A program made the translations under genes and the position numbers. The notes beneath the pieces are model-generated. The model had not been told where the DNA came from. It saw only the letters and a program-made list of their open reading frames with translations, and did no database searches. From Roseovarius sp. UBA3070 (GTDB lineage Bacteria > Pseudomonadota > Alphaproteobacteria > Rhodobacterales > Rhodobacteraceae), in assembly GCA_002366775.1 (NCBI GenBank), contig DFBW01000183.1:1-7558 (forward strand): DNA of 7,558 bases, given 5' to 3'. Every line of letters begins with the position of its first letter. Positions within the stretch are counted from its first letter, which is position 1. Positions 1 to 6,530 of the stretch are shown piece by piece.

Positions 1-528
1 GAACCCGGCCACATCATTTACAAGCGTGGCGCCGACCTGAACGGCTGCGCGAGCGACGGCGGCTTTGCGGGTGTCGATTGAGATGGGCCGCGTGGATTGA
101 GACCGCAAAGCGGCAATCACCGGTGCTGAGCGCTGTATTTCCTCTTCTACCGAGACCTCGAGCGCGCCGGGGCGGGTGGATTCTCCGCCTATGTCGATGA
201 TCTGCGCCCCTGCCGTTTGCATGGCACGGGCATGGGCCAAGGCGTGATCTGCATCAAAATGCAGGCCGCCATCGGAAAAGCTGTCGGGGGTGACGTTGAG
301 GATACCCATGAGCGAGGGGGCATCAAAACCGATGCCGCAGATGGAGGCGCGCGCAGATGTCAGGCGCTCGTGCATCTTTGCCGGAATATCAGCCGCCGGG
401 ATCAGCTGTGAGGGGGCATTGCGCTGAATGACCTCAACCGTATCGAACCAGCACCACCCCCCCGCCAAGGGCAAACCTGCGGCGGGGCGCGCGTGATCCG
501 TCTGCGGGATGGGCCGATAGTATGTCAT
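1..528 (-). CDS. folP: Dihydropteroate synthase, N-terminal 176 codons (runs off left edge)
   Basis: FolP joins 6-hydroxymethyl-dihydropterin diphosphate to p-aminobenzoate to give dihydropteroate, a cytosolic step of folate synthesis and the sulfonamide target. The translation shows the family signatures in order: MGILNVTPDSFSDGG from about residue 73, IDIGGESTRPG about 35 residues later, SIDTRKAAVA, and NDVAGF at the window edge. About 70 residues precede the first signature, so this protein has an N-terminal extension before the TIM barrel. The ATG at 528 was chosen because the only other upstream in-frame start is a GTG at 537, and the in-frame stop above that is the folB stop itself. No strong Shine-Dalgarno is visible, so translational coupling to folB, 12 bases upstream, is likely. 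The remaining C-terminal part lies outside the window. Identification is secure. Confidence 0.96.
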   Translation of the reverse strand, partial: MTYYRPIPQTDHARPAAGLPLAGGWCWFDTVEVIQRNAPSQLIPAADIPAKMHERLTSARASICGIGFDAPSLMGILNVTPDSFSDGGLHFDADHALAHARAMQTAGAQIIDIGGESTRPGALEVSVEEEIQRSAPVIAALRSQSTRPISIDTRKAAVARAAVQVGATLVNDVAGF

Positions 529-540
529 GGGCGACACGGC

Positions 541-1470
541 TCAGAGTCCGGCGTGCCCAATGTCCTGGATCAGGACTGGCACCGGAGAATTGGCCGGGGG
601 CGTTTCACCGATCAACAACAGATCGGAGGCCTCAATATGGCCAGCAAACCAGGCGGCGAGGGCCACAGGATCATTGGGGCCAACGGAGGGCCCGTCAACT
701 GCATCGAGCACGATCTTGGAGGGCGCCCAGACGCTGATCTGGCCATTTTTCATGGCCCAGTCCAGCTCCGTGCGGGTGTTCACGACAACGCATCGGTCAT
801 CACGTCCTGCCAGCACCCAGGCATTTTGTTCAATCGCCAGAAGATCAACCCGGCGCTGGGTCATCTTGTGGCCGGTTTTGGGGCTGATGGCAGAGGATTG
901 GCCAACGCACAGGATCACCGGCTCGGCCCGTGCCTGCAGCTGATCAAGCCATTGCATGAGGTTTGTCGAGTGGATGGCGGCATTGGTGAGATACACCAGA
1001 TGCGGGTGGGGCGTGATGTCAGAATGTGTGGAGACCGGCATGGTTTTAAGGTCATTGATTGAGCGCACGACCTCGACCCCCAAGGCACCGGGCCCACGAT
1101 CCAGTTTCTCAATACGGATGAATGCGCGCACGGCTTGGGGTTCCAGCAGGATACGTTCGGCAATGCGTTCGGCCAGGGTCTCCAGCAGGTTCAGGCGTTC
1201 GTCGGCCAGCTCTGCGGAAATGGCTTCGGTGACGCGGTCATAAGACAGGATGCGGTCGACATCATCGTCGATTGGGTCTCTCAAAGGGCGGACCTCAACC
1301 ACGACGTTAAAGCAGATGCGTTGCGTTGTGCCGCGTTCAGCCTGAAAGGCACCGATTTCAACCTCAACAATATGATCCCGCAGTGAGATGCGGTCCAATG
1401 GGCCATCGGGGGCTGTGGCGTCGGCGCGCGCGCTGGGATGCTCAAAGGCGAGGCGGATTTCACTGGGCAT
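541..1470 (-). CDS. folB: Dihydroneopterin aldolase fused to a C-terminal amino-acid-kinase-like domain
   Basis: Residues about 26-136 form a complete FolB domain, which converts 7,8-dihydroneopterin to 6-hydroxymethyl-dihydropterin and glycolaldehyde. Residues aligning with the known active site are present: Glu45, Tyr77 in LSYDRV, Glu97 in LLETLAERIAERI and Lys122 in RIEKLDRGPG. The protein is 309 residues, while single-domain FolB is about 120. The extra part (about 150-309) contains GPNDPVALAAWFAG followed by a hydrophobic DLLLIG strand, which resembles the C-terminal core of the amino acid kinase fold; this assignment is an inference from pattern alone. The ATG at 1470 is preferred because AAGG lies 9 bases upstream and FolB homology begins soon after. 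The reading frame stays open upstream to 1569, but that part looks non-coding. It is followed by folP, so the two are probably co-transcribed. The folate role is secure; the second domain is uncertain. Confidence 0.9.
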   Translation of the reverse strand: MPSEIRLAFEHPSARADATAPDGPLDRISLRDHIVEVEIGAFQAERGTTQRICFNVVVEVRPLRDPIDDDVDRILSYDRVTEAISAELADERLNLLETLAERIAERILLEPQAVRAFIRIEKLDRGPGALGVEVVRSINDLKTMPVSTHSDITPHPHLVYLTNAAIHSTNLMQWLDQLQARAEPVILCVGQSSAISPKTGHKMTQRRVDLLAIEQNAWVLAGRDDRCVVVNTRTELDWAMKNGQISVWAPSKIVLDAVDGPSVGPNDPVALAAWFAGHIEASDLLLIGETPPANSPVPVLIQDIGHAGL

Positions 1471-1581
1471 AGGATGGGGCCTTCGGAAAGGAATGCTCAG
1501 GCGGGGATAGCATGTGGCGCGCCTTGGGTGAAAGGGAGAATGCGACGGGCGGGGGCCCATGAGCGGCAAGGTTCTGCTCGT

Positions 1582-1599
1582 CCGGCTCTTGCGTGCCGG
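1582..1599. repeat. Short inverted repeat in the folB leader
   Basis: CCGGC and GCCGG flank an 8-base spacer (tcttgcgt). It lies in the 180-base stretch between the ctaD terminator and the folB start. There is no T-run on either side, so it is not a convincing terminator, and I could not pick out a clear promoter for folB-folP in this stretch. It may be chance in GC-rich DNA. Confidence 0.2.
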
Positions 1600-1650
1600 T
1601 CTCGCTTTGGAGGGGATTGGCCCTTGTTTGAGTGAAACGCAGACCTGTGC

Positions 1651-1683
1651 AAAATGAAAAAGGCCCCGGAGCGATCCGAGGCC
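1651..1683 (-). terminator. Rho-independent terminator after ctaD
   Basis: Read on the minus strand, GGCCTCGGA, a TCGC tetraloop and TCCGGGGCC form a 9-pair stem (one T-G wobble), followed directly by TTTTTCATTTT. It begins 26 bases after the ctaD stop codon. It should end the ctaD transcript and separate it from folB-folP, which then needs its own promoter in 1471-1650. Confidence 0.88.
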
Positions 1684-1709
1684 AAATTCAATTCATATCA
1701 ACCGCTGGC

Positions 1710-3383
1710 TTAATGCGAGGGTTGCTTGTCCCAGTCTTCCTGTTTTGGCAGGATTTCGAACGTGTGTTCTGGGGGAGGCGAGGGCAGGGTCCACTCAAGT
1801 GTGTCTGCATACTCGTTCCAGGGGTTGTTTTCCGTGACGCGTGCGCCGCGTGTCAGTGAGTAGATCACAATCCCGAAGAAGAACACAAAGCTGGCGAAGG
1901 AGATGAACGCACCAATCGACGACCAGTAGTTCCAGGGCGCGAAGGCCTCGGGATAGTCGATATAGCGGCGTGGCATGCCCTGACGGCCCAGGAAGTGCTG
2001 TGGGAAGAAGGTGAGGTTTGCACCAATGAACATCGCCCAGAAGTGCAGTTTACCTGCCCATTCAGGGTACATGCGGCCGGTCATCTTGGGGAAGTAGAAG
2101 TAAATGCCGGCAAAGATGGCGAAGATTGCACCAAGGCTCATCACATAATGGAAGTGCGCCACAACATAGTAGGTGTCATGATACGCCCGGTCGATGCCTG
2201 CCTGTGACAAGACGATGCCGGTGACGCCGCCCACAGTAAAGAGGAACAGGAACCCGAACGCCCATAGCATGGGTGTTTTGAACTCGATCGAGCCGCCCCA
2301 CATGGTGGCGATCCAGCTGAACACTTTCACCCCCGTTGGCACCGCGATAACCATCGTGGCCAGCATGAAGTAGCTTTGCTGGGTCAGCGACATACCAACC
2401 GTGTACATGTGGTGTGCCCAGACAACAAAGCCAAGCGCACCAATGGCGATCAGCGCCCAGACCATTGGCAGGTAGCCAAACACAGGTTTGCGCGAGAACG
2501 TGGCGATAACATGGGAAATGATGCCAAAGCCGGGCAGGATGATGATGTACACTTCCGGGTGGCCAAAGAACCACAGGATGTGTTGATACAAGATCGGATC
2601 ACCACCGCCCTCAGGCTGGAAGAATGTTGTGCCAAAGTTCCGGTCCGTCAGCAGCATGGTAATGGCACCGGCCAGAACAGGCAGCGACAGCAGGATCAGC
2701 CAGGCTGTGACAAAGATTGACCATGAAAACAGTGGTACTTTGAACAGTGTCATGCCGGGGGCACGCATGTTCAGGAAGGTGGTGATCATGTTGATCGCAC
2801 CCAAGATCGAGCTGGCACCAGAGACGTGCACCGCAAAGATCGCAAGGTCCATGGACATGCCGGCCTCAGAAGTTGAGAGCGGCGGATAGAGAACCCAGCC
2901 CACACCGGACCCCAGCTGGCCATTGCCACCGGGGGCAAGCAGCGAGGCCACACCCAGAGATGTACCCGCAATATAAAGCCAGAACGACAGGTTGTTCATC
3001 CGCGGGAACGCCATGTCCGGCGCACCAACTTGCAGCGGCATGAAGTAGTTGCCAAATCCACCAAAGAGCGCCGGAATAACCACAAAGAACATCATCAGGA
3101 CGCCGTGATAGGTGATCATCACGTTCCACAGGTGTCCGTTTGGTGTACATTCGCTGGCTGCATCCGCAATAAAGCGCGCGCCTTCCAGACACATGTATTG
3201 AACGCCCGGTTCCATCAGCTCCAACCGCATGTAGACGGTAAAGAGAACTGAAATCAGGCCGACAAGGGCCGACACCACCAGATACAGGATACCGATATCT
3301 TTGTGGTTGGTGGACATGAACCAGCGGGTGAAGAAACCGCGCTCGTCGTGATGGTCTTGGCCGTGGATGGCTGCGTCTGCCAT
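1710..3383 (-). CDS. ctaD: Cytochrome c oxidase subunit I (aa3 type)
   Basis: CtaD is the catalytic subunit of the aa3 terminal oxidase in the inner membrane. It reduces O2 to water with electrons from cytochrome c and pumps protons. The 557-residue protein is full length, with the expected string of hydrophobic segments (12 in this family). Metal ligands are all present: His93 in TYHG and His412 for heme a, His410 for heme a3, and His275, His324 and His325 for CuB, with the cross-linking Tyr279 in GHPEVY. Proton-path residues Asp123 (GAPDMAFPR), Glu277 and Lys353 (PTGVKVFSW) mark an A1-type pump. Numbering is one below that of Paracoccus. The ATG at 3383 follows a perfect AGGAGG (3390-3395) at 6 bases. 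Upstream lie an FNR-type palindrome and the cytochrome c gene; a terminator follows. Other oxidase subunits are not in the window. Confidence 0.98.
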   Translation of the reverse strand: MADAAIHGQDHHDERGFFTRWFMSTNHKDIGILYLVVSALVGLISVLFTVYMRLELMEPGVQYMCLEGARFIADAASECTPNGHLWNVMITYHGVLMMFFVVIPALFGGFGNYFMPLQVGAPDMAFPRMNNLSFWLYIAGTSLGVASLLAPGGNGQLGSGVGWVLYPPLSTSEAGMSMDLAIFAVHVSGASSILGAINMITTFLNMRAPGMTLFKVPLFSWSIFVTAWLILLSLPVLAGAITMLLTDRNFGTTFFQPEGGGDPILYQHILWFFGHPEVYIIILPGFGIISHVIATFSRKPVFGYLPMVWALIAIGALGFVVWAHHMYTVGMSLTQQSYFMLATMVIAVPTGVKVFSWIATMWGGSIEFKTPMLWAFGFLFLFTVGGVTGIVLSQAGIDRAYHDTYYVVAHFHYVMSLGAIFAIFAGIYFYFPKMTGRMYPEWAGKLHFWAMFIGANLTFFPQHFLGRQGMPRRYIDYPEAFAPWNYWSSIGAFISFASFVFFFGIVIYSLTRGARVTENNPWNEYADTLEWTLPSPPPEHTFEILPKQEDWDKQPSH

Positions 3384-3389
3384 GTGTTG

Positions 3390-3395
3390 CCTCCT
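3390..3395 (-). promoter_or_regulatory. Strong ribosome binding site of ctaD
   Basis: AGGAGG on the minus strand, 6 bases before the ATG at 3383. This is a perfect Shine-Dalgarno core and fixes the ctaD start. Confidence 0.85.
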
Positions 3396-3456
3396 GCTGG
3401 TAAGTTTATTGGCGCAAGCCCGCTTCGCACGGGCACTCTCGTTCCATTCCGTTTTT

Positions 3457-3486
3457 AGAATGCTTGGGGCACAGGGGCAATGTCAG
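3457..3486 (-). promoter_or_regulatory. Candidate promoter for ctaD
   Basis: On the minus strand, CTGACA (3486-3481) and CATTCT (3462-3457) are separated by 18 bases and resemble a -35/-10 pair. The predicted start near 3450 would leave a leader of about 65 bases. The FNR-type palindrome ends 3 bases upstream of the -35 element, so its centre would be near -46, close to an activating position. This rests on motif matching only. Confidence 0.35.
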
Positions 3487-3489
3487 AGT

Positions 3490-3503
3490 TTGATTTGGAT
3501 CAA
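3490..3503. promoter_or_regulatory. Perfect FNR-family operator (TTGAT-N4-ATCAA)
   Basis: The sequence TTGATTTGGATCAA matches the established FNR/Anr/FnrL consensus at all ten fixed positions. It is in the intergenic region between the cytochrome c gene and ctaD, with its centre about 113 bases before the ctaD start. FNR-type regulators in alphaproteobacteria sense low oxygen through an iron-sulfur cluster, and the site suggests oxygen-dependent control of ctaD. Whether it activates or represses cannot be told from the sequence, and another CRP/FNR-family regulator with the same specificity is possible. Confidence 0.7.
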
Positions 3504-3529
3504 TATAATTTGTCGCACCCTCTTGAAAG

Positions 3530-3555
3530 CGGCCCCGGCAGGGTGCACGGGGCCG
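3530..3555 (-). terminator. GC-rich hairpin between the cytochrome c gene and ctaD
   Basis: CGGCCCCG and CGGGGCCG form a perfect 8-pair stem with a 10-base loop, 17 bases after the cytochrome stop codon. On the minus strand it is followed by CTTTC, not a proper T-run. It could be a weak terminator or a 3'-end stabilising hairpin that lets cytochrome mRNA exceed ctaD mRNA. With the operator and possible promoter just downstream, separate transcription of ctaD is likely. Confidence 0.55.
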
Positions 3556-3572
3556 AATTTGGGAAAGAAACG

Positions 3573-4013
3573 TTAAGAATCAGTGGCTTCTTCTTCCGGA
3601 GCGGGTGCCACGCTGGCCAAATAAGCGGCTACATCCTCGCCGCCCTTCTTCAGCTTGTAGGTCATTTTTGATTTTGCTTTGGAATCATCCAGCTCAGCCT
3701 TCAAGAACGCTTTTGGATCTTTGACGTATTCGGCAAGGTTTTCTTCGCTCCAGACAAGCCCGGCTTCACCAGCGGCGGCCAGCGACTTGCCGTACTTAAA
3801 CCCTTCCTGAGCTCCAGCGGCCCGGCCAATCACGCCGTACAAATTAGGGCCGGTTTTGCCACCTTTGACGATGGGATCACCCTCAGCCGGTACAATCATG
3901 TGGCAGGATTTACATTTCTTGAATGCCTTTTCGCCAGCGCCAACATCACCTTCGGCAAAAGCAGGGGCTGCAAAGGACAAGATCAAAGCGGATGTATACA
4001 GAACGGTTTTCAT
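3573..4013 (-). CDS. cycA: Periplasmic cytochrome c550/c2-type electron carrier
   Basis: This is a small soluble class I cytochrome c that carries electrons in the periplasm, typically from the bc1 complex to the aa3 oxidase. The 146-residue precursor starts with a signal peptide (residues 1-20, likely cleaved after AFA). The heme site CKSCH is at 34-38, GGKTGPNLYG follows at 51-60, and the likely axial Met117 lies in KSKMTYK. The overall plan closely follows Paracoccus cytochrome c550, including an acidic C-terminal tail (EEEATDS). The ATG at 4013 was chosen over an upstream one at 4067 because it begins the signal peptide and has GGAGG 5 bases before it. The gene lies upstream of ctaD on the same strand, the arrangement known for Paracoccus cycA and ctaDII. 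The symbol follows that homology; cycM-like membrane forms are excluded by the cleavable signal and lack of an anchor. Confidence 0.93.
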   Translation of the reverse strand: MKTVLYTSALILSFAAPAFAEGDVGAGEKAFKKCKSCHMIVPAEGDPIVKGGKTGPNLYGVIGRAAGAQEGFKYGKSLAAAGEAGLVWSEENLAEYVKDPKAFLKAELDDSKAKSKMTYKLKKGGEDVAAYLASVAPAPEEEATDS

Positions 4014-4053
4014 TGTGACCTCCAAGTCATTTGAACGGGGATACTTGGGGGCC

Positions 4054-4081
4054 AGAATACGCTTCATTTCCTAACAAACAA
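4054..4081 (-). promoter_or_regulatory. Candidate promoter for the cytochrome c gene
   Basis: On the minus strand TTGTTT (4081-4076) and TATTCT (4059-4054) are 16 bases apart and resemble a sigma-70 promoter. The implied start is near 4047, about 34 bases before the ATG. This fits the choice of the ATG at 4013, because the alternative ATG at 4067 would be upstream of the transcript start. Motif evidence only. Confidence 0.35.
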
Positions 4082-4147
4082 GGACTCTGGGATATGCAGA
4101 ATGTCGCAGTTGGCGCATTTGTGCCGGGTAATTAGGCAAAGGCAGGC

Positions 4148-4801
4148 TCAGGCAGTATGAAACGCCAAGCCGAACGTCTGTTTCAGGGCCACATCCACAT
4201 CGTCCATCGTGACCGGCAGACCCAGATCAACCAGTGACGTAACGCCGTGTTCGGTGATGCCGCAGGGTATGATGCCGCTAAAATGGCTCAGGTCAGGTTC
4301 GACATTGATCGAAATGCCGTGAAAGCTGATCCATTTGCGCAGGCGTATGCCGATGGCGGCAATCTTGTCCTCGGCGGGTGCGCCGGTGGCAGTCAGGGGC
4401 TTGTCGTCGCGCGTCACCCAGACACCCACCCGGCCTTCGCGGATAGCACCGGTGACATTGAAACGCTCCAGCGTGGCGATCACCCACTCCTCAAGCTGTT
4501 GCACAAAGGCACGCACATCGCGCCCGCGTGCCCCCACATCCAGCATGACATATACCACACGTTGCCCGGGGCCGTGATAGGTATATTGGCCGCCGCGTTT
4601 GGTTTCATACACGTCAAAGCGGTCCGGATCAGTCAGATCAGCGGGTTTGGCACTGGTGCCGGCGGTATAAAGCGGGGGATGCTCGACCAGCCAGATACAT
4701 TCCTGCGCTGTGCCCGCCGCGATTTCAGCCGCGCGGGTTTCCATGAAGACTTCGGCCGCACGATAATCGGTCAGGCCCGGGGTTGTGATCCATTCCACCA
4801 T
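4148..4801 (-). CDS. lipB: Lipoyl(octanoyl) transferase
   Basis: LipB moves the octanoyl group from acyl carrier protein to a lysine of lipoate-dependent proteins (pyruvate and 2-oxoglutarate dehydrogenase E2, glycine cleavage H). LipA then inserts sulfur. The 217-residue protein has the family's usual length and motifs: [11 protein letters not shown] at 40-50, [13 protein letters not shown] at 68-80, the catalytic Lys146 in [14 protein letters not shown] at 159-162, and the nucleophile Cys180 in IIPCGI. The ATG at 4801 begins [10 protein letters not shown], where family members usually start; the frame remains open upstream to a TTG at 4855, but that stretch does not look conserved. Shine-Dalgarno matching is weak. 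No clear terminator separates it from the cytochrome c gene, 134 bases downstream, yet that gene has its own possible promoter. Upstream it is divergent from the tRNA gene. Confidence 0.95.
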   Translation of the reverse strand: MVEWITTPGLTDYRAAEVFMETRAAEIAAGTAQECIWLVEHPPLYTAGTSAKPADLTDPDRFDVYETKRGGQYTYHGPGQRVVYVMLDVGARGRDVRAFVQQLEEWVIATLERFNVTGAIREGRVGVWVTRDDKPLTATGAPAEDKIAAIGIRLRKWISFHGISINVEPDLSHFSGIIPCGITEHGVTSLVDLGLPVTMDDVDVALKQTFGLAFHTA

Positions 4802-4863
4802 GGCGCTGGTGATAGCCCCGTCGCGCGAGGATGAAAACCCGTGTGGCAAGGCCAATTTGCCCC

Positions 4864-4892
4864 TTCACATCTGATAGCCCCTCGTCTATATC
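4864..4892 (+). promoter_or_regulatory. Candidate promoter of tRNA-Leu
   Basis: TTCACA (4864-4869) and TATATC (4887-4892) are spaced by 17 bases. The implied start near 4899 leaves a leader of about 16 bases before the mature tRNA at 4915, which suits a tRNA gene. Motif evidence only. Confidence 0.45.
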
Positions 4893-4914
4893 GCGCTCGA
4901 CTACCTGATCACGT

Positions 4915-5000
4915 GCGGTCGTGGCGGAATGGTAGACGCGCAGCGTTGAGGTCGCTGTGGGGTAACACCCGTGGAAGTTCGAGTCTTCTCGACCGCACCA
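4915..5000 (+). tRNA. tRNA-Leu, anticodon GAG
   Basis: The 86-base cloverleaf has a perfect 7-pair acceptor stem (GCGGTCG with CGACCGC), discriminator A and an encoded CCA end (4998-5000). The anticodon stem is CAGCG/CGCTG with loop TTGAGGT, giving anticodon GAG at 4948-4950, which reads CUC and CUU leucine codons. A long variable arm, typical of class II tRNAs such as leucine, precedes the T arm with TTCGAGT. The gene is the left border of an AT-richer stretch, and tRNA genes are frequent integration sites. Confidence 0.97.
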
Positions 5001-5199
5001 TTTCATCACCTAAATTATTGTTTCATTATGATCGTGTGTTTGGGCAGTGCTTAGGCCCGCCAGAGATTTCATCTGTATAGGCTTCAAGCGTCAATGCCCT
5101 TTGACACCGAAGTTGCCAGGCAAAGTGCCAACAAATTCCAAGGTAATTTTGAGGATGGCTAAGGGGTCAGAAAGCACTGGGAACGCGTGCTTTCCACAA
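5001..5199. other. Non-coding spacer after tRNA-Leu, AT-richer
   Basis: No intact gene, no clear terminator and no repeat of the tRNA 3' end are visible. On the minus strand one frame stays open past the end of the neighbouring gene and stops at 5091, ending with LPGNFGVKGH. Its composition is protein-like, so it may be the 3' remnant of a lost gene, but this is weak. A 4-base inverted repeat near 5042-5058 is too short to call. Confidence 0.4.
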
Positions 5200-6129
5200 T
5201 CAGAGCAAAGCCGTTGTTGATTTTGCCGCCCGAACTTTATCCAAGGTGGTATAACGCTGACCTTGGGTATAGGCGTACCCACGACCTGATGAATTCTTAA
5301 GATCGTTCTTAACTGAATGGCCCAGTTCAACAGTTTCATTGTCGTCAGGGCCACTTATGTCAAAGACGTGCAAGGTTTTGCCATGTGCCCATGGATTGTC
5401 ATTGAGCCAAGGAATCAGCCTTTTGTCTGGCATATCACTGTTGTCGCCAAACTCTGTTGGGAACATGAAATCCTTGTGACTATGTATTTTCGCCAACTTT
5501 GATTCTACTTTACCATCGTAGTAGAACCCAAGCCAATCCACATGCCTAAAGCTTCGATTTGCTTGGCAAACATAAACACCGTGTTTCAGATACACAGGCC
5601 ATGCATTTCTAGCGGCGACGATAACCACCGCATTTTTCACGGGTAAAAGCCCACTTTCATCAAAGAAGATTTGCAAGTTCTTCAGAAGGAATTGGTCTCG
5701 TTCAGACAAAACAATGTCGTCAGAGGCAATCAGTTCGTCTATCAACTCGTTCAAATCCCAAAAGGATCTCCAGATGACGTCTTTTCCCTCCAAGGGTTTG
5801 GGTTTCGTCGAATCGGGTGTGAGATAAACCAATTTCCCGTGGTCTGCGCAAAGCTTCAGGTGCTTCTCTAATTGCTCTATGTTGACTGTATCGGGCGCAA
5901 TCTTGGTTTCGAATAGCATCCGAAAGTTTGAAGAGATTTCAGCATCCGGAACTGACCCTGCGCCATGCACCTGATTGACGAATGAAAAGAAGTTTTGGTC
6001 GTTAGACACGGTGAACATGTCCAAGAACCTTTCTACCACATTTATCGGCAGGTTCCTGAGTACCTGAATGATAGTGGATGTGACCCTGTTTTCGCCTTGG
6101 CTGTACGTTGAGAAAATGTTGCCTGACAA
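5200..6129 (-). CDS. Uncharacterised protein with PD-(D/E)XK nuclease-like N-terminal domain
   Basis: I do not recognise a named family. The 309-residue protein is soluble-looking, with no signal peptide or membrane segment. Near the N-terminus is FSTYSQGENRVTS (6-18), followed by Asp62 in VPDAEI and Glu74-Thr-Lys76 in FRMLFETK. The spacing D-x11-E-x-K and the following helix (LEKHLKLCADHGKLVYLTPD region, 87-106) fit the PD-(D/E)XK nuclease fold. A second domain from about 160 contains NAWPVYLKHGVYVC and WLGFYYDG; the end has GYAYTQGQRYTTLD. The start is TTG at 6129: GAGGG lies 7 bases upstream, an in-frame TAG lies just above, and the next Met is at residue 38. Base composition is clearly lower in GC than its neighbours (hand counts of three 60-base rows gave 35-43%, against about 68% for a row of the transporter), so it was probably acquired by transfer. 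A DNA-targeting, possibly defence, role is an inference. Confidence 0.8.
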   Translation of the reverse strand: MSGNIFSTYSQGENRVTSTIIQVLRNLPINVVERFLDMFTVSNDQNFFSFVNQVHGAGSVPDAEISSNFRMLFETKIAPDTVNIEQLEKHLKLCADHGKLVYLTPDSTKPKPLEGKDVIWRSFWDLNELIDELIASDDIVLSERDQFLLKNLQIFFDESGLLPVKNAVVIVAARNAWPVYLKHGVYVCQANRSFRHVDWLGFYYDGKVESKLAKIHSHKDFMFPTEFGDNSDMPDKRLIPWLNDNPWAHGKTLHVFDISGPDDNETVELGHSVKNDLKNSSGRGYAYTQGQRYTTLDKVRAAKSTTALL

Positions 6130-6298
6130 CTGGTTACCCTCATTCTAATGAATATCTACATCGTTAAAACGTTCCCGAATGCATTGGGCGCTTCGGAACA
6201 GAGGCTCTGGCCCGTTTCCAATATTAATCTAGGTCGCAGCAAATTGGCCTGCAAGCGACATCTCTGAATTGCGTCTAAGGCAGGGACGAATGGCCGAT
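6130..6298. other. AT-richer intergenic stretch upstream of the nuclease-like gene
   Basis: Apart from the ribosome binding site at its left end, I see no gene, repeat or convincing promoter here. Together with the remnant to the right it makes about 400 bases without an intact gene. Confidence 0.4.
6137..6141 (-). promoter_or_regulatory. Ribosome binding site supporting a TTG start
   Basis: GAGGG on the minus strand lies 7 bases before the TTG at 6129. An ATG overlapping this site (6143-6141) is in a different frame, and an in-frame TAG precedes it, so the TTG is the best start for the neighbouring gene. Confidence 0.6.
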
Positions 6299-6530
6299 TC
6301 AAGGTAAGCTGCATTGCAGCACGTTGCCGTCTATCGTCATGGTGGTGATGCCGAACACCTCTTTAGAGCTCGACACCCGTCCAAAGATGGGCCGTGGGTG
6401 GAGCAATATGGACCTCCAAATAGATCGGCGGGCCGTAATCGGTGGCACTCACGTCCAGGATCTGGATCTCGCGCTTGGTGGCGGCTGTTTCGCCCTCGAC
6501 AATCGTGTGCCTCTGGGCATAACTGCGCGG
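6299..6530 (-). pseudogene. Frameshifted 3' remnant of an unidentified gene
   Basis: Read on the minus strand, two adjacent frames give protein-like text that joins if one base is removed. The first, from about 6527, includes RSYAQRHTIVEGETAATKRE and ATDYGPPIYLEVHIAPP. After a shift of one base at about 6387, the second continues RPIFGRVSSSKEVFGITTM and TIDGNVLQ, ending at a TGA (6299-6301). There is no start codon: the frame is closed by a TGA at about 6548, so the 5' part is missing. The remnant ends against the start of the transporter gene, which suggests a rearrangement there. I do not recognise the family. The alternative is that this is an antisense shadow of an upstream extension of the transporter frame, which is open from 6324. 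Confidence 0.4.

Noticed and set aside
493..1062. Plus-strand open frame of 189 codons
   Set aside because: It lies entirely antisense to folB/folP, whose minus-strand translations carry clear family motifs; it is a high-GC shadow frame.
1471..1569. Upstream extension of folB by 33 codons
   Set aside because: The ATG at 1470 has a Shine-Dalgarno at good spacing, and the extension has no FolB-like features.
3418..3434. GCCCG/CGGGC hairpin in the ctaD leader
   Set aside because: Only five pairs with a seven-base loop in GC-rich DNA; no link to the ribosome binding site could be shown.
4091..4135. Short inverted repeat GGCGCA/TGTGCC as a lipB terminator
   Set aside because: The stem is short with a tiny loop and no T-run follows on the minus strand.
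4247..4834. Plus-strand open frame of 195 codons
   Set aside because: Antisense to lipB, which has all catalytic motifs.
4725..5009. Minus-strand open frame of 94 codons across the tRNA gene
   Set aside because: It is antisense to tRNA-Leu; its text (WCGREDSNFHG...) is simply the translation of the tRNA complement.
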